Positions 43,075 through 52,719 of a DNA stretch of 64,000 nt are shown here, piece by piece (position 1 is the first letter of the stretch; each line of letters starts with the position of its first letter). The translations under genes were made by a program, and so were the position numbers. This DNA comes from Hydrogenophaga sp. (GTDB taxonomy: Bacteria; Pseudomonadota; Gammaproteobacteria; Burkholderiales; Burkholderiaceae_C), in assembly GCF_019635465.1 (NCBI RefSeq), contig NZ_JAHBZK010000007.1, forward strand, positions 124,001 to 188,000, given 5' to 3'. The notes under the pieces are model-generated. The model saw nothing but the letters and a program-made list of their open reading frames with translations, had not been told where the DNA came from and did not search any database.

Positions 43075-43330
43075 GGTTGGCCGACACCGGCGCCGTGACG
43101 AAGACGAACAACGTGATCAGCAACTCGGGCACGCCCCAGCGCCCCTGAGCCGTGGCCACCAGCATCGACGCCAGCAGCACGCCGCCCACCCCCAGCGTGG
43201 ACGCCTTGGTGGGCGCATGCAGGCGCATGTAGAAGTCGGGCAGGCGCCACAGGCCGATGGCGCCCACCAGGATGAAGAAAGCGGCCACCACGATCAGGGC
43301 GGCGGCCAGCCATTCGATGACGGGATGCAT
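42989..43330 (-). CDS. mrpG: Mrp Na+/H+ antiporter subunit G
   Basis: Small membrane subunit of the multi-subunit Mrp (Mnh/Pha) cation/proton antiporter. From the ATG at 43330 it is 113 residues with three helices and the typical GAIGLWRLPDFYMRLHAPTKASTLG (seen at about 22-46) of MrpG. It is the last gene of the operon, 13 bp after mrpF. Its final 86 bp overlap the convergent TetR gene, leaving no room for a separate terminator. Confidence 0.92.
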   Translation of the reverse strand: MHPVIEWLAAALIVVAAFFILVGAIGLWRLPDFYMRLHAPTKASTLGVGGVLLASMLVATAQGRWGVPELLITLFVFVTAPVSANLMAQAALHLRLVSRAPLPKDVVPERATD

Positions 43331-43343
43331 CAGGCGTTCTCCT

Positions 43344-43619
43344 TCACTCGACGACGTCGCCACGCGTGACGTAGCGCGCCAGCGCCACGGTGGACGCAAA
43401 ACCCAGCATGGCCACGATGAGCGCGGCCTCGAACAGCAGCGGCGTGGACCAGCGCATGCCCAGCATGACCACCAGCGCCACCGCGTTGAGGTACAGGGTG
43501 TCGATGGCCAGAATGCGGTCGGTCAGTTCGGGCCCGCGCAGCAGGCGCCAGCCGCACAGCACCATGGCCAGCGCCACGGCACCGGCGCCGATGTTCAGTG
43601 CGATGTCGAGCACGCTCAT
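43344..43619 (-). CDS. mrpF: Mrp Na+/H+ antiporter subunit F
   Basis: Membrane subunit of 91 residues with three helices; the conserved DRILAIDTLYLNAVALVV (about 34-51) carries the Asp residues typical of MrpF. It overlaps mrpE by 4 bp (ATGA) and precedes mrpG by 13 bp. Mrp complexes exchange Na+ for H+ and support pH and salt tolerance. Confidence 0.92.
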   Translation of the reverse strand: MSVLDIALNIGAGAVALAMVLCGWRLLRGPELTDRILAIDTLYLNAVALVVMLGMRWSTPLLFEAALIVAMLGFASTVALARYVTRGDVVE

Positions 43620-44152
43620 GCCTGGCCCTCCTCGCCCACGCGGAAGATGGTCAGCAGCGGCGCTTCATAGCGCGCCTTCATGTCGTCGATGGTGGCCTGG
43701 TGGTCGCTGCAGTCGAGCGCGTGCACCCAGATCACGCCGCGCGCTTCGTCAATGGTGGCCGACACCGTGCCCGGCGTGGTCGTGATGATGCTGGCGAAGA
43801 TGGCGTTGACCCGTTCGTGCGAACTGGCCAGGGGCACCGGCAGCCAGGCCGGTTGCGGCTTGTCCATCGAACCCAGCACGATGCGCGCGACGATGAGGTT
43901 GGACTTGACGATGTCGTAGATCACCACGATCAGCAGGCGACCCACGGTGGGCCAGTGCAGGCCGCGGCTGGCCGGCGCCAGAAAGCGGTGCAGCAGGCGC
44001 GGCACGATGAGCGCCAGCAGGGCGGCCGACAGCAGATGCACCGGCTCGACGCTGCGCGACAGCGCCAGCCAGCTGCCGGCCAGCAAGGCCGACAGCACGG
44101 GGTGATCGAACCAGCCGGGGCGGCGGGGGGCGGTGTCGGTGGACATCGTCAT
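43616..44152 (-). CDS. mrpE: Mrp Na+/H+ antiporter subunit E
   Basis: Membrane subunit of 178 residues with N-terminal helices (about 15-65) and a soluble part. It has the MrpE signature SNLIVARIVLG and the stretch ITTTPGTVSATI (about 120-131), followed by WVHALDCSD. It overlaps mrpF and mrpD by 4 bp on either side, so the operon is translationally coupled. E subunits appear to stabilise the complex rather than move ions. Confidence 0.91.
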   Translation of the reverse strand: MTMSTDTAPRRPGWFDHPVLSALLAGSWLALSRSVEPVHLLSAALLALIVPRLLHRFLAPASRGLHWPTVGRLLIVVIYDIVKSNLIVARIVLGSMDKPQPAWLPVPLASSHERVNAIFASIITTTPGTVSATIDEARGVIWVHALDCSDHQATIDDMKARYEAPLLTIFRVGEEGQA

Positions 44153-45792
44153 GGCTGCTCCTTGGTGGGGGTCTGGGGCCTGGGTCGGCGACCGTCGTAG
44201 GGACGCGTTGTGGGCTGGCCCTCGGCGTCGGGGCCGAGCACGGCGCGGGCATAGGCCCCCGGATCGCCCAGTTGCGCGGCGGCAGCGTCGGTGTAGCGCT
44301 TGATCGGCGAAGCAAAGACCGCCATGGCCACGCCCAGCGCCAGAAAAATCCAGGCCGAGGCCACCATGCGCCAGCTCGAGCCCGAAGCACCGGGCTGGTC
44401 GGCCTCGGGCGCGATGTGCCAGAACACCACCACGCCGGCGCGCGCCAGACCCAGGATCGTGAAGAAGCCCACGGTGAGCACGATGGTCCAGACCCAGGCC
44501 TGCGCCGCCATGCCCGAGGCGCTGTCCAGAATCATCAGCTTGCCGAGGAAGCCCGGCATGGGTGGGAGGCCAGCGGCCGATGCAGCGCCGAACAGCATCA
44601 TCACGCCCAGCAGCACCGGCTCGCGCAGCGCCGCGGCCGGTTGCAGCCGGTCGCAGGCTTCGCCACGTTGCGCGGCCATGAGCTCGACCAGCAGGAACAA
44701 ACCCGCCATCACGATGGTGCTGTGCAGCGTGTAATACAGCGCCGCCGACAAGGTGTCGGGGCTGAACAGCCCCACGCCGGCGAGGATGGTCCCCACCGAC
44801 GACACGGTGAGGTAGGCCACCATGCGACCCATGGTGTGCGCGGCCAGGGCCCCCATCACGCCCAGCACACTGGTGGTCAGTGCCGCGGGCAACAACCAGG
44901 GCTGAGCCACCAGCGCGGCCTCACCGGCCTCGACGCCGAAGATGCCCCAGTGCACGCGGATGATGCTGTAGGCGCCGACCTTGGTCATGATGGCGAACAG
45001 CGCCGCCACCGGCGCGCTGGCCGCCGCGTAGGTGCCAGGCAGCCAGAAGTACAGCGGCACCAGCGCGGCCTTGAGGCCGAACACCACCAGCAACAGCAAA
45101 GCCGCTGCGCGAGCGATCGGCACCGCGTCGGCATGGAGGTGCGTCAGCCTCAGGGCCACGTCGGCCATGTTGAGCGTGCCGGTGGCCGAGTACAGCATGG
45201 CCAGGCCAATGAGAAACAGCCCCGACGCCGTCAGGTTGAGCACCACGTAGTGCACGCCCATGCGGAAGCGCTCGCGGCCCTGGCCATGCACCAGCAGCAC
45301 ATACGAGGCGATCAGCAGCACCTCGAAGAACACGAACAGGTTGAACAGGTCGCCAGTGAGGAAGGCGCCGCACAGGCCCATGAGCTGGAACTGGAAGATG
45401 GCATGGAAGTGTCGGCCGCGGCTGTCCCAGCCGCAGCTGGCGTACCAGATCACCGGCAGCGCCACCAGTTGCGTCAGCAGCACCATCAGCGCAGACAGCT
45501 GATCGACCACCAGAGCAATGCCATAGGGTGCGGGCCATTCGCCCAGGCGATAGACCAGGATCTCGCCACCCGCGGCCTGGCGTACCAGGCCGATCGCCAT
45601 CACCAGGCCCAGCGCCACCGAGCCCAGCGACAGCCGACGCCGCCAGCGCAATCGGGCATCGTCGTGCGCACCACCCAGGCCCGCCATGCCACCGCGGTCG
45701 CCAATCAGCAGCAAGGCCACCGCGGTGAAGATCGGCAGCAGCACCGACAGCACCGGCGCGTGCTGATGCCAGAAGTCCAACAGGGCCGTCAT
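44149..45792 (-). CDS. mrpD: Mrp Na+/H+ antiporter subunit D
   Basis: Fourteen-helix subunit of 547 residues, homologous to complex I NuoM/NuoN; one of the two ion/proton-translocating subunits. Visible features are GAFLTGDLFNLFVFFEVLLIASY (about 138-160, with the catalytic Glu), the Lys/His helix segment GLKAALVPLYFWLPGTYAAASAPVAALFA (about 213-241) and an HTMGRMVAYLTVSSVG segment. It overlaps mrpC and mrpE by 4 bp. The C-terminal 30 or so residues are Pro/Arg-rich. Confidence 0.94.
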   Translation of the reverse strand: MTALLDFWHQHAPVLSVLLPIFTAVALLLIGDRGGMAGLGGAHDDARLRWRRRLSLGSVALGLVMAIGLVRQAAGGEILVYRLGEWPAPYGIALVVDQLSALMVLLTQLVALPVIWYASCGWDSRGRHFHAIFQFQLMGLCGAFLTGDLFNLFVFFEVLLIASYVLLVHGQGRERFRMGVHYVVLNLTASGLFLIGLAMLYSATGTLNMADVALRLTHLHADAVPIARAAALLLLVVFGLKAALVPLYFWLPGTYAAASAPVAALFAIMTKVGAYSIIRVHWGIFGVEAGEAALVAQPWLLPAALTTSVLGVMGALAAHTMGRMVAYLTVSSVGTILAGVGLFSPDTLSAALYYTLHSTIVMAGLFLLVELMAAQRGEACDRLQPAAALREPVLLGVMMLFGAASAAGLPPMPGFLGKLMILDSASGMAAQAWVWTIVLTVGFFTILGLARAGVVVFWHIAPEADQPGASGSSWRMVASAWIFLALGVAMAVFASPIKRYTDAAAAQLGDPGAYARAVLGPDAEGQPTTRPYDGRRPRPQTPTKEQP

Positions 45793-46127
45793 GCGCGGGG
45801 CTCCTCACCGTCGATGTGATCGGTGCCGGACTCGTGCCGGCTGCGCAGCGCCAGCTCGATGATGAAGCCGGTGGTGGCAAAGCCGATCACGATGGCCGTC
45901 AGCACCAGGGCCTGCGGCAGCGGGTCGGCAATGGCGCCCTCGCCCACCAGCACCGGGTTGGCGTTGGTCCACAGGCGACCCATGACGAAGATGAACACGT
46001 TGACGGCATAGCCGAACAGCGACAGGCCCAGCACCACCGGGAAGGTGCGGCCCCGAAGCATCAGGTACACGCCGGTGGCGGTGACGATGCCGATGCCGCT
46101 GGCCAACAGGAATTCCATGCTGATCAT
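45789..46127 (-). CDS. mrpC: Mrp Na+/H+ antiporter subunit C
   Basis: Three-helix membrane subunit of 112 residues, homologous to NuoK. It has the conserved YAVNVFIFVMGRL (about 41-53) and the stretch DPLPQALVLTAIVIGFATTGF (about 68-88). It overlaps mrpA and mrpD by 4 bp on each side. Together with D and the AB fusion it completes the membrane core. Confidence 0.93.
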   Translation of the reverse strand: MISMEFLLASGIGIVTATGVYLMLRGRTFPVVLGLSLFGYAVNVFIFVMGRLWTNANPVLVGEGAIADPLPQALVLTAIVIGFATTGFIIELALRSRHESGTDHIDGEEPRA

Positions 46128-48949
46128 GCGTTGCTCCGGGACGCGGCGGCCGGGGCCTCGCGCGAGACGGTGCCCAGCACCGAGATGGTCAACAGCGTTG
46201 CCCCCACCACCGTGAGGTAGACGCCCAGGTCGAACGCCGCGGCCGAAGCGAAGGGCAGGTCACCCAATACCGGCACATGCGGATGGCCGTGCGCACTGGT
46301 GAGGAAGGGGCGCCCCATCACGAAGGCGCCCACGCCGGTGAGCCCGGCGATGCCCAGCCCGGTGCCGATCCAGCGCACGAAGCGGCGGCCACCGTCGGCG
46401 CGCAACAGCAGCTCGGCGCGCGACTGGCCCATGGCCATGTACTGCAACACCAGTGCCACCGCGGTGATCAGCCCGGCAATGAAGCCACCACCCGGCAGGT
46501 TGTGACCGCGCATGAAGATGTAGACGGTAAACACCAGTGCCACCGGCAGCACGACGGACGCGGCCACGCGCAGCAGCAGCGGCTGGCGCGCAAAGGTCCA
46601 GTCGCGACCCTCGGTGTCGGCCGTGCCGCGCCGCGTGCGCATGCCGTCCATGAGGGCCAGCACACCCAGCGCCGCAATGCCCAGCACCGTAATCTCGCCA
46701 AAGGTGTCGTAGCCGCGGAAGTCCACCAGGATCACGTTGACGACGTTGCTGCCTCCGCCCTTGGGCAGGGACTGCTCCAGGAAGTACCAGGCGATGGAGT
46801 CGTGGCCGCGCGTGAGCAGCCACCACGCCACCACCGCAATGCCGGCACCGGCGCCCAGCGCAATCAGCGCGTGCAGACCGCGGCGCAGCGCCGGCGATTC
46901 GCGCGGCGAGCGCTGCGGCAGCAAGGCCAGGCCCATGAGCAGCAACACCGTCGACACCACCTCGACCGACAACTGCGTGAGCGCGAGGTCGGGCGCCGAC
47001 AGGCCGACGAAGGTGAGCGACACGATGAGGCCAACCACACCCACCAGCACCACGGTGCGGAACCGGTCGTGGTGGCCCAGCACGATGGCCACGCACGTGG
47101 CCACCAGCAGCGCCCACACCACCATGGCCAGCGGCGTGGCGGCCAGCGGTGCCCGCTCGCCCGCGCCCAGGCCGCTGCCCACCAGTGGCGCGGCACCCAG
47201 CACCAGCGCCGCCACCACGAAGCTGGCCACATAGCGCTGCAGCGAGCCGTTCTCCAGCCGCTGGGTGAGTCGACCGGCGAGGCCGAACAGGCCGTTGACC
47301 AGCGCCTCGAAAAACTGGCGGCCATTGGCCGCGCCGAACCAGCGCTCGCTCTCGATGCCGTGCAGGCGACGCCGCCCCATCAAGGCGCGGTACAACAGGC
47401 CACCCACCACCAGCGCCACCACACTCATCAGCAGCGGCAGGTTGAAGCCATGCCACAGCGCCAGGTGGTAGTCGGGCAAGGCCTTGCCAGTCAGCGCCGT
47501 GGCGGCCACATGCACCAGCGGGCCGAAGGTCAGCGCCGGCAGCAAGCCGACGACCAGGCACACGATCACCAACAGGATCGATGGCGCCTTCATGCCCAGC
47601 GGGGGCTCGTGCGGGTGCGGGTTGGGCACGTCGCCGATGGGCCCATTGAAGAAGGTGTCGTGCACATAGCGCAACGAATACGCCACGCTGAAGATGCCGC
47701 CCAGCGTGACCAGCACCGGCACCACCAGGTGCCACACGCCCGCCGTGGCGTTGACCGCCTCGGTGAAGAACATCTCTTTGGACAGGAAGCCGTTGGTGAG
47801 CGGCACGCCCGCCATGGATGCCGCCGCCACCATGGCCAGCGTGGCCGTCCAGGGCATGAGCGAGAACAGGCCACCGAGCTGACGCATGTCGCGCGAATGG
47901 GTCTCGTGGTCGACGATCCCTGCGATCATGAACAGCGAGGCCTTGAAGCTGGCGTGGTTGAGCACGTGGAACACCGCCGCCACCGCAGCCAGGGGCGAGC
48001 CCAGGCCGATCAGGCAGGTGATGAGGCCGAGGTGACTCACCGTCGAATACGCCAGCAGGCCCTTGAGGTCGTGCTTGAAGAGCGCGATGAAGGCCGCGAA
48101 CACCATGGTGACCAGGCCGGCCGTGGTGACGATGGTCTCGAACAGGCCGGTGCCGGCCAGCACCGGGTACAGGCGCATCAGCAGGAACACGCCCGCCTTG
48201 ACCATGGTGGCCGAGTGCAGGTAGGCCGACACCGGCGTGGGCGCGGCCATGGCGTCGGGCAACCAGAAGTGGAACGGGAACTGCGCGCTCTTGGTGAAGC
48301 AGCCCAGCAGGATCAGCAGCAGCGCCGGCACGAAGCGCGCATCGGCCTGAATGGTGGGCACCATGGCCAGCATGGCGCTGATGTCGTAGCTGCCAGCGAT
48401 CTGGCCCAGCAACACCACGCCACCGAGCATGGCCAGGCCGCCGCCACCGGTGACCGCCAGCGCCTGCCGTGCACCGGCGCGCGCGTCGGGCCGGTGGCTC
48501 CAGAAGCCCACCAACAGAAACGACGACAGGCTGGTGAGCTCCCAGAACACCACCAGCAGCAGCAGGTTGTCCGACAGCACCACACCGAGCATGGCGGCCA
48601 TGAACAGCATCATCTCGCTGTAGAACTTGGCCACCGAATCCTTGGCGCTGAGGTACCAGTGCGCGTAGGTGACGATGAGCAGGCCGATCACCAGGATCAG
48701 GCCCGCGAACATCAGCGACAGGCCGTCGAGCCGGAAGGTGAGGTTCAGCCCGAGTTCGGGCACCCAGTCCCAGCGGTTGAACACGGTTTCGCCGCGCATC
48801 ACGGCGGGCGCGTTCACCAGCAGCGAGGCCAGACTGGCCAGCGTCACGCCGAACGCGACCAGCGCGGTGAGTGGGCGGGACAAGCGCCCCAACCAGGCGG
48901 TGGTCAGGGTCCCCAGCAGCAGAGGCAGTAGAACGGTGATCAGCAGCAC
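46124..48949 (-). CDS. mrpA: Mrp Na+/H+ antiporter subunit A fused to subunit B
   Basis: Large subunit of 941 residues. The first 770 or so match MrpA (NuoL-like), with FWELTSLSSFLLVGFWSHRP (about 135-154), HSATMVKAGVFLLMRLYP (about 246-263) and a long tail of helices including GVVGLIVSLTFVGLSAPDLALTQLSVE (about 640-666). The last 150 or so, from LRVAASVVLPVALVFTVYIFMRGHNLPGGGFIAGL (quoted here by position, about 790-825), are a MnhB domain. No separate mrpB exists, so this is the group with an A-B fusion (PhaAB type). It is the first gene of a six-gene operon. Confidence 0.93.
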   Translation of the reverse strand: MLLITVLLPLLLGTLTTAWLGRLSRPLTALVAFGVTLASLASLLVNAPAVMRGETVFNRWDWVPELGLNLTFRLDGLSLMFAGLILVIGLLIVTYAHWYLSAKDSVAKFYSEMMLFMAAMLGVVLSDNLLLLVVFWELTSLSSFLLVGFWSHRPDARAGARQALAVTGGGGLAMLGGVVLLGQIAGSYDISAMLAMVPTIQADARFVPALLLILLGCFTKSAQFPFHFWLPDAMAAPTPVSAYLHSATMVKAGVFLLMRLYPVLAGTGLFETIVTTAGLVTMVFAAFIALFKHDLKGLLAYSTVSHLGLITCLIGLGSPLAAVAAVFHVLNHASFKASLFMIAGIVDHETHSRDMRQLGGLFSLMPWTATLAMVAAASMAGVPLTNGFLSKEMFFTEAVNATAGVWHLVVPVLVTLGGIFSVAYSLRYVHDTFFNGPIGDVPNPHPHEPPLGMKAPSILLVIVCLVVGLLPALTFGPLVHVAATALTGKALPDYHLALWHGFNLPLLMSVVALVVGGLLYRALMGRRRLHGIESERWFGAANGRQFFEALVNGLFGLAGRLTQRLENGSLQRYVASFVVAALVLGAAPLVGSGLGAGERAPLAATPLAMVVWALLVATCVAIVLGHHDRFRTVVLVGVVGLIVSLTFVGLSAPDLALTQLSVEVVSTVLLLMGLALLPQRSPRESPALRRGLHALIALGAGAGIAVVAWWLLTRGHDSIAWYFLEQSLPKGGGSNVVNVILVDFRGYDTFGEITVLGIAALGVLALMDGMRTRRGTADTEGRDWTFARQPLLLRVAASVVLPVALVFTVYIFMRGHNLPGGGFIAGLITAVALVLQYMAMGQSRAELLLRADGGRRFVRWIGTGLGIAGLTGVGAFVMGRPFLTSAHGHPHVPVLGDLPFASAAAFDLGVYLTVVGATLLTISVLGTVSREAPAAASRSNA

Positions 48950-49027
48950 GGTGTCTCTCTCAGGTCAACCCGCGATGCTAAACGGTCACGTAAGCGTCAC
49001 CGACAAAGCCCCTCAATTCGGCCCCTG

Positions 49028-50239
49028 TCACTCCTGTCGCGTGTCGATGCGGCTGTCCAGCTGGCTGTCAAGGCGCTCCGGCGGCGGTGGCTCGGGGCGC
49101 AGCCGCCAGGCCAGCGGCGAGGCCGAGCCCACCGCCGCGCCGACCACCCAGAACACCACGCCCGGTCCCACCAGCGCGCCGGCCGATCCGAACAACAAGG
49201 GCATCACCACACTGGAGCCATTGATCGCCATGGAGCGCAGGCCCAACGCCTCGCCGTGGCGGTGCGGCGGTGTCATCTGGTGCAGGGTACTCATGATCAT
49301 AGGCTGCACCGAGCCCAGCGCCAGGCCCAGCAGCACCGACAGCACGGCCATGGTGGCCGCCGTGTGCGCGAACGGATAGGCACCGAAGAGCACGGTGGTG
49401 ATGAGCATGGCGCTGGCCACCACCTGCGATTCGCGCAGGCGTGCCGCCACCCAGGGCATCAGCACACGGATGGTCGTGGCCGCCAGCGCGAAGCCACCCA
49501 GGATGGCGCCGATGGCGGTGGCCGACAGACCGCGCTCATGGCCCAGCACGGGCACGAGAAAGGTGTGCACATCCCAGCACGATGACAGCAACCAGTTGAT
49601 CACCATCAGTCGGCGAAAAGCCGGGTGGCGCAACAGGTCCCAGGACGAACGTTGCCGACGGCGTGCGGACGGCACCACAGGCTCGTGCTCGCGCACGCCG
49701 CGCACCCACAGGTGCGCCAGCCAGGGCAACAGCCCCAGCATCAGGAAGGCCCAGCGAAAGCCCGCGAAGTCGATCACCAGCCCGGCCAGCAAAGGCCCGA
49801 GAAAGTTGGAGATCGACGGGCCGATGGCCATCCAGCTGAACACCTGCTTGAGCGTGGTGGCGTCGTGCGCGAGCCGGCCCACGTGGCGTTGCACCGTGAT
49901 CTGCGCGAGGTTGCTGGCCGCACCGCAGGCCACGGCCGACAGGCACAGCACCGCGAAATGCGGCCACGCGGCCGAGGCCAGCGCGCCCACACTGGCCACC
50001 ACCACCGCCAGTTGAATGGGTTGGCGCAGGCCACGGCGATCGGCCAGGCGACCCGCGGGCAAGGCCAGAAAGATGGCCGCCAGCGCGAACAGCGCGAGCA
50101 GGATGCCCACGGTGCCGGCGCTGTGGCCGGCACGCAGCGCCATCAGCGGTGCGGCCATGCGCAGGCCCGTCATGCAGGCATGAACGCTGATCTGGGAGGC
50201 AATCAGCCGCGCCAGATCAGAACGTATGGCGGGGTTCAC
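49028..50239 (-). CDS. MFS transporter
   Basis: Inner-membrane carrier of 403 residues with about 12 helices; the loop motif GRLADRRGLRQP (about 61-72) is the MFS signature. It resembles drug-efflux-type MFS proteins but no substrate can be named. It overlaps rmuC by 4 bp and is the last gene of a long minus-strand run. The stop is followed by about 80 bp without a gene before the mrp operon start. Confidence 0.86.
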   Translation of the reverse strand: MNPAIRSDLARLIASQISVHACMTGLRMAAPLMALRAGHSAGTVGILLALFALAAIFLALPAGRLADRRGLRQPIQLAVVVASVGALASAAWPHFAVLCLSAVACGAASNLAQITVQRHVGRLAHDATTLKQVFSWMAIGPSISNFLGPLLAGLVIDFAGFRWAFLMLGLLPWLAHLWVRGVREHEPVVPSARRRQRSSWDLLRHPAFRRLMVINWLLSSCWDVHTFLVPVLGHERGLSATAIGAILGGFALAATTIRVLMPWVAARLRESQVVASAMLITTVLFGAYPFAHTAATMAVLSVLLGLALGSVQPMIMSTLHQMTPPHRHGEALGLRSMAINGSSVVMPLLFGSAGALVGPGVVFWVVGAAVGSASPLAWRLRPEPPPPERLDSQLDSRIDTRQE

Positions 50240-51696
50240 GGGGCCTCGCGTTCGGGCGGATCGTTGTCGAGCGGCAGCAGGCTGGCTGCTCGGTCCTGTG
50301 GCAAAGCCTCGACGGTCTTGAGCGCGCGGCCCATGGCGCGGCTGCGCACCTCGGCGGCCTCCAGCGTGTTGAGCACGGTCTGGGTCTGACCCTTGACCTT
50401 GGCCAGCACGTCGCCGAACTTGGCGAACTCGGTCTTGACCGCCCCCAGCACCTGCCAGACCTCGCTGCTGCGCTTCTCCAGCGCCAACGTGCGAAAGCCC
50501 ATCTGCAGCGAATTGAGCATGGCCATCAGCGTGGTCGGCCCGGCCAGCGTGACGCGGTGCTCGCGCTGCAGCAGCTCCATGAGGCCCGGGCGGCGCAGCA
50601 CCTCGGCGTACAGGCCTTCGGTGGGCAGGAACAGGATGGCGAAGTCGGTGGTGTGCGGCGGCTCGAGGTACTTCTCGGCCATGGACTTCGCCTCCAGGCG
50701 GATGCGTTGCTCCAGCGCCTTGCCCGCGGCCTCGGCACCGTCAACGTCGGCGCGTTGCTGAGCGTCGAGCAGGCGTTCGTAGTCTTCGTTCGGGAACTTG
50801 GCGTCGATCGGCAGCCAGCAAGGCGCGCCGTCGTCGCCACGGCCCGGCAGCTTGATGGCGAAGTCGACCACGTTGCGGCTGCCCGGGCGCGTGGCCACCT
50901 GGGTGGCGTACTGGTCGGGCGCGAACACCTGCTCCAGCAAGGCCGCGAGTTGCGCCTCGCCGAACATGCCGCGCGTCTTGACGTTGGTGAGCAGGTGCTT
51001 GAGGTCACCCACACCCTGCGCCAGGGTCTGCATCTCGCCCAGGCCCTTGTGCACCTGCTCCAGCCGGTCGGCCACCTGCTTGAAGCTCTCGCCCAGTCGC
51101 GCCTGCAACGTGCTCTGCAGTTTCTCGTCGACCACGGCGCGCATCTCGTCGAGCTTGGCGGCGTTGCCCTGTTGCAGCTGGGTGAGCTGCGCGTCCAGCG
51201 TGGTGCGGATCTCGGCCAGCCGGCGCGCGTTGGCCTCGCTCATGTCCTGCAACTGGCGCGTGAGGGCGTCGCCCAGCGCACCGCGCAGTTGCACCAACTG
51301 CTGCGCAAACCCGTCGAGCTGCGCGTTCTGGGTGCGCGTGGTCTCGGCCGATTGCGCGGTGATCGACTCCTGAAAGCGGCTCAGGCTTTGTTGTTGCTCC
51401 ACGCGCGCGGCACGCGCGGCCTCCGCGGCCTGGTGGGCGGACGCCTCGCGAAAGCTGGTGATGGACTGCAGCAGCTCCTGGCGGGTGGCGCGCGCGGCGT
51501 CGCCCATTTCGCGGCGCAGTTCGGCCTCCACATGTTCAACGCGCTGCGCGGTCTGTTGCAACTGATTGAGCACCGCCTGCCGGTGGGCGAGTTCGTCCGC
51601 GTCGGGCCCGGGGCGGCGGCGCAGCAGCAACAGCTGCAGCAGCACGCCGATGCCCACCAGCACCAGCAGCAGGACGATCACCCACGAAGCCATCAT
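50236..51696 (-). CDS. rmuC: DNA recombination protein RmuC
   Basis: Predicted nuclease-fold protein that limits certain inversions and recombination in E. coli. The 486 residues have one N-terminal membrane helix (about 5-24), a long coiled coil (about 35-240; rich in Gln, Ala, Glu, Arg) and the RmuC core with TRGMFGEAQLAALLEQVF (about 247-264), VVDFAIKLPGR, LPIDAKFPNEDYERLL (about 302-317) and FLPTEGLYAEVL. The D-x-K of IDAKFP is the nuclease-like signature. It overlaps both neighbours by 4 bp. Confidence 0.93.
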   Translation of the reverse strand: MMASWVIVLLLVLVGIGVLLQLLLLRRRPGPDADELAHRQAVLNQLQQTAQRVEHVEAELRREMGDAARATRQELLQSITSFREASAHQAAEAARAARVEQQQSLSRFQESITAQSAETTRTQNAQLDGFAQQLVQLRGALGDALTRQLQDMSEANARRLAEIRTTLDAQLTQLQQGNAAKLDEMRAVVDEKLQSTLQARLGESFKQVADRLEQVHKGLGEMQTLAQGVGDLKHLLTNVKTRGMFGEAQLAALLEQVFAPDQYATQVATRPGSRNVVDFAIKLPGRGDDGAPCWLPIDAKFPNEDYERLLDAQQRADVDGAEAAGKALEQRIRLEAKSMAEKYLEPPHTTDFAILFLPTEGLYAEVLRRPGLMELLQREHRVTLAGPTTLMAMLNSLQMGFRTLALEKRSSEVWQVLGAVKTEFAKFGDVLAKVKGQTQTVLNTLEAAEVRSRAMGRALKTVEALPQDRAASLLPLDNDPPEREAP

Positions 51697-52688
51697 GCGC
51701 GCGCGCCCTTGCCAAGGATGTCGGCGTTGATCGGCGTGCGCGGCTGGCCCGTGGTGAGGTAGGCGATCACGTTGTCGGCGGCCAGCATGGCCATGGCCCG
51801 GCGCGTGCCGATGGTGGCGCTGGCGATGTGCGGCGTGAGCACGACGTTGGGCACGGTGAGCAGATCGGGATGCACCTTGGGCTCGCCTTCGAACACATCC
51901 AGACCCGCGGCCGCGATGCGGCCCTGCTTGAGTGCCTGTGCCAGCGCCGCGTCATCGACGATGCCACCGCGAGCGATGTTGACCAGCGTGGCGGTGGGCT
52001 TCATCTGCGCAATCTCGGCGGCGCCGATGGCGTGGTGGCTCTCGGCGCTGTAGGGCAGCACCAGGATCAGGTGGTCCGCCTCGCGCAGCAGGGTCGCCTT
52101 GTCCACGTAGCTGGCCTTGCATTCGGACTCGGTGGCGGCGTCCAGGCGCGAGCGGTTGTGATAGATCACCTTCATGCCGAAGCCGTGCGCGCCGCGGCGC
52201 GCAATGGCCTGACCGATACGGCCCATGCCCAGAATGCCCAGCGTGCTGCCGTGCACCTCGGCGCCGGCAAACATGTCGAGCGCCCAGCGGTTCCAGCGGC
52301 CTTCGCGCAGAAAGATCTCGCTCTCGGTCATGCGGCGCGCGGTCGCCATCACCAGCGCAAAGCCGAAGTCGGCCGTGGTTTCGGTGAGCACATCGGGGGT
52401 GTTGGTGGCCAGCACACCGGCCGAGCTCAGCGCCGGCACGTCGAAGTTGTTGTAGCCCACCGCGATGTTGGCCACGATGCGCAGGCCCGGGCATGCCGCT
52501 GCCACGGCGCCGTCGATGCGGTCGCTGCCGGTGGTGAGCGCCCCCACCTTGCCCTGCAGGCGCTCGACCAGCTGCGCCGGCGACAACACTTCGTCGGCAT
52601 CGTTGTGGTCGACCTCGAAGTGCTGACGCAGGTGCTCGACCACGTCGGGGAACACCTTGCGCGTGATCAGGATGGCGGGCTTGCCCAT
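51693..52688 (-). CDS. Glyoxylate/hydroxypyruvate/2-ketogluconate reductase (D-isomer 2-hydroxyacid dehydrogenase)
   Basis: NAD(P)H-dependent reductase of 2-oxoacids with 331 residues, close in motif wording to GhrB/GyaR. The cofactor motif is LGILGMGRIGQAIARR (about 150-165) and the following YHNRSR favours NADPH. Catalytic residues stand in NIARGGIVDD (Arg), DVFEGEP (Glu) and TPHIASAT (His about 287). It overlaps rmuC by 4 bp and follows the NhaD gene by 31 bp. It is distinct from the 2-hydroxyacid dehydrogenase at the left edge. Confidence 0.92.
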   Translation of the reverse strand: MGKPAILITRKVFPDVVEHLRQHFEVDHNDADEVLSPAQLVERLQGKVGALTTGSDRIDGAVAAACPGLRIVANIAVGYNNFDVPALSSAGVLATNTPDVLTETTADFGFALVMATARRMTESEIFLREGRWNRWALDMFAGAEVHGSTLGILGMGRIGQAIARRGAHGFGMKVIYHNRSRLDAATESECKASYVDKATLLREADHLILVLPYSAESHHAIGAAEIAQMKPTATLVNIARGGIVDDAALAQALKQGRIAAAGLDVFEGEPKVHPDLLTVPNVVLTPHIASATIGTRRAMAMLAADNVIAYLTTGQPRTPINADILGKGARA

Positions 52689-52719
52689 GGAATGTCTCCT
52701 TGTTGTGTGGGTGTGTGAA

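Noticed and set aside
46277-48931. Long open frame (about 880 codons) antisense to mrpA
   Set aside because: Same high-GC shadow effect; the real mrpA on the minus strand has all NuoL-like motifs.
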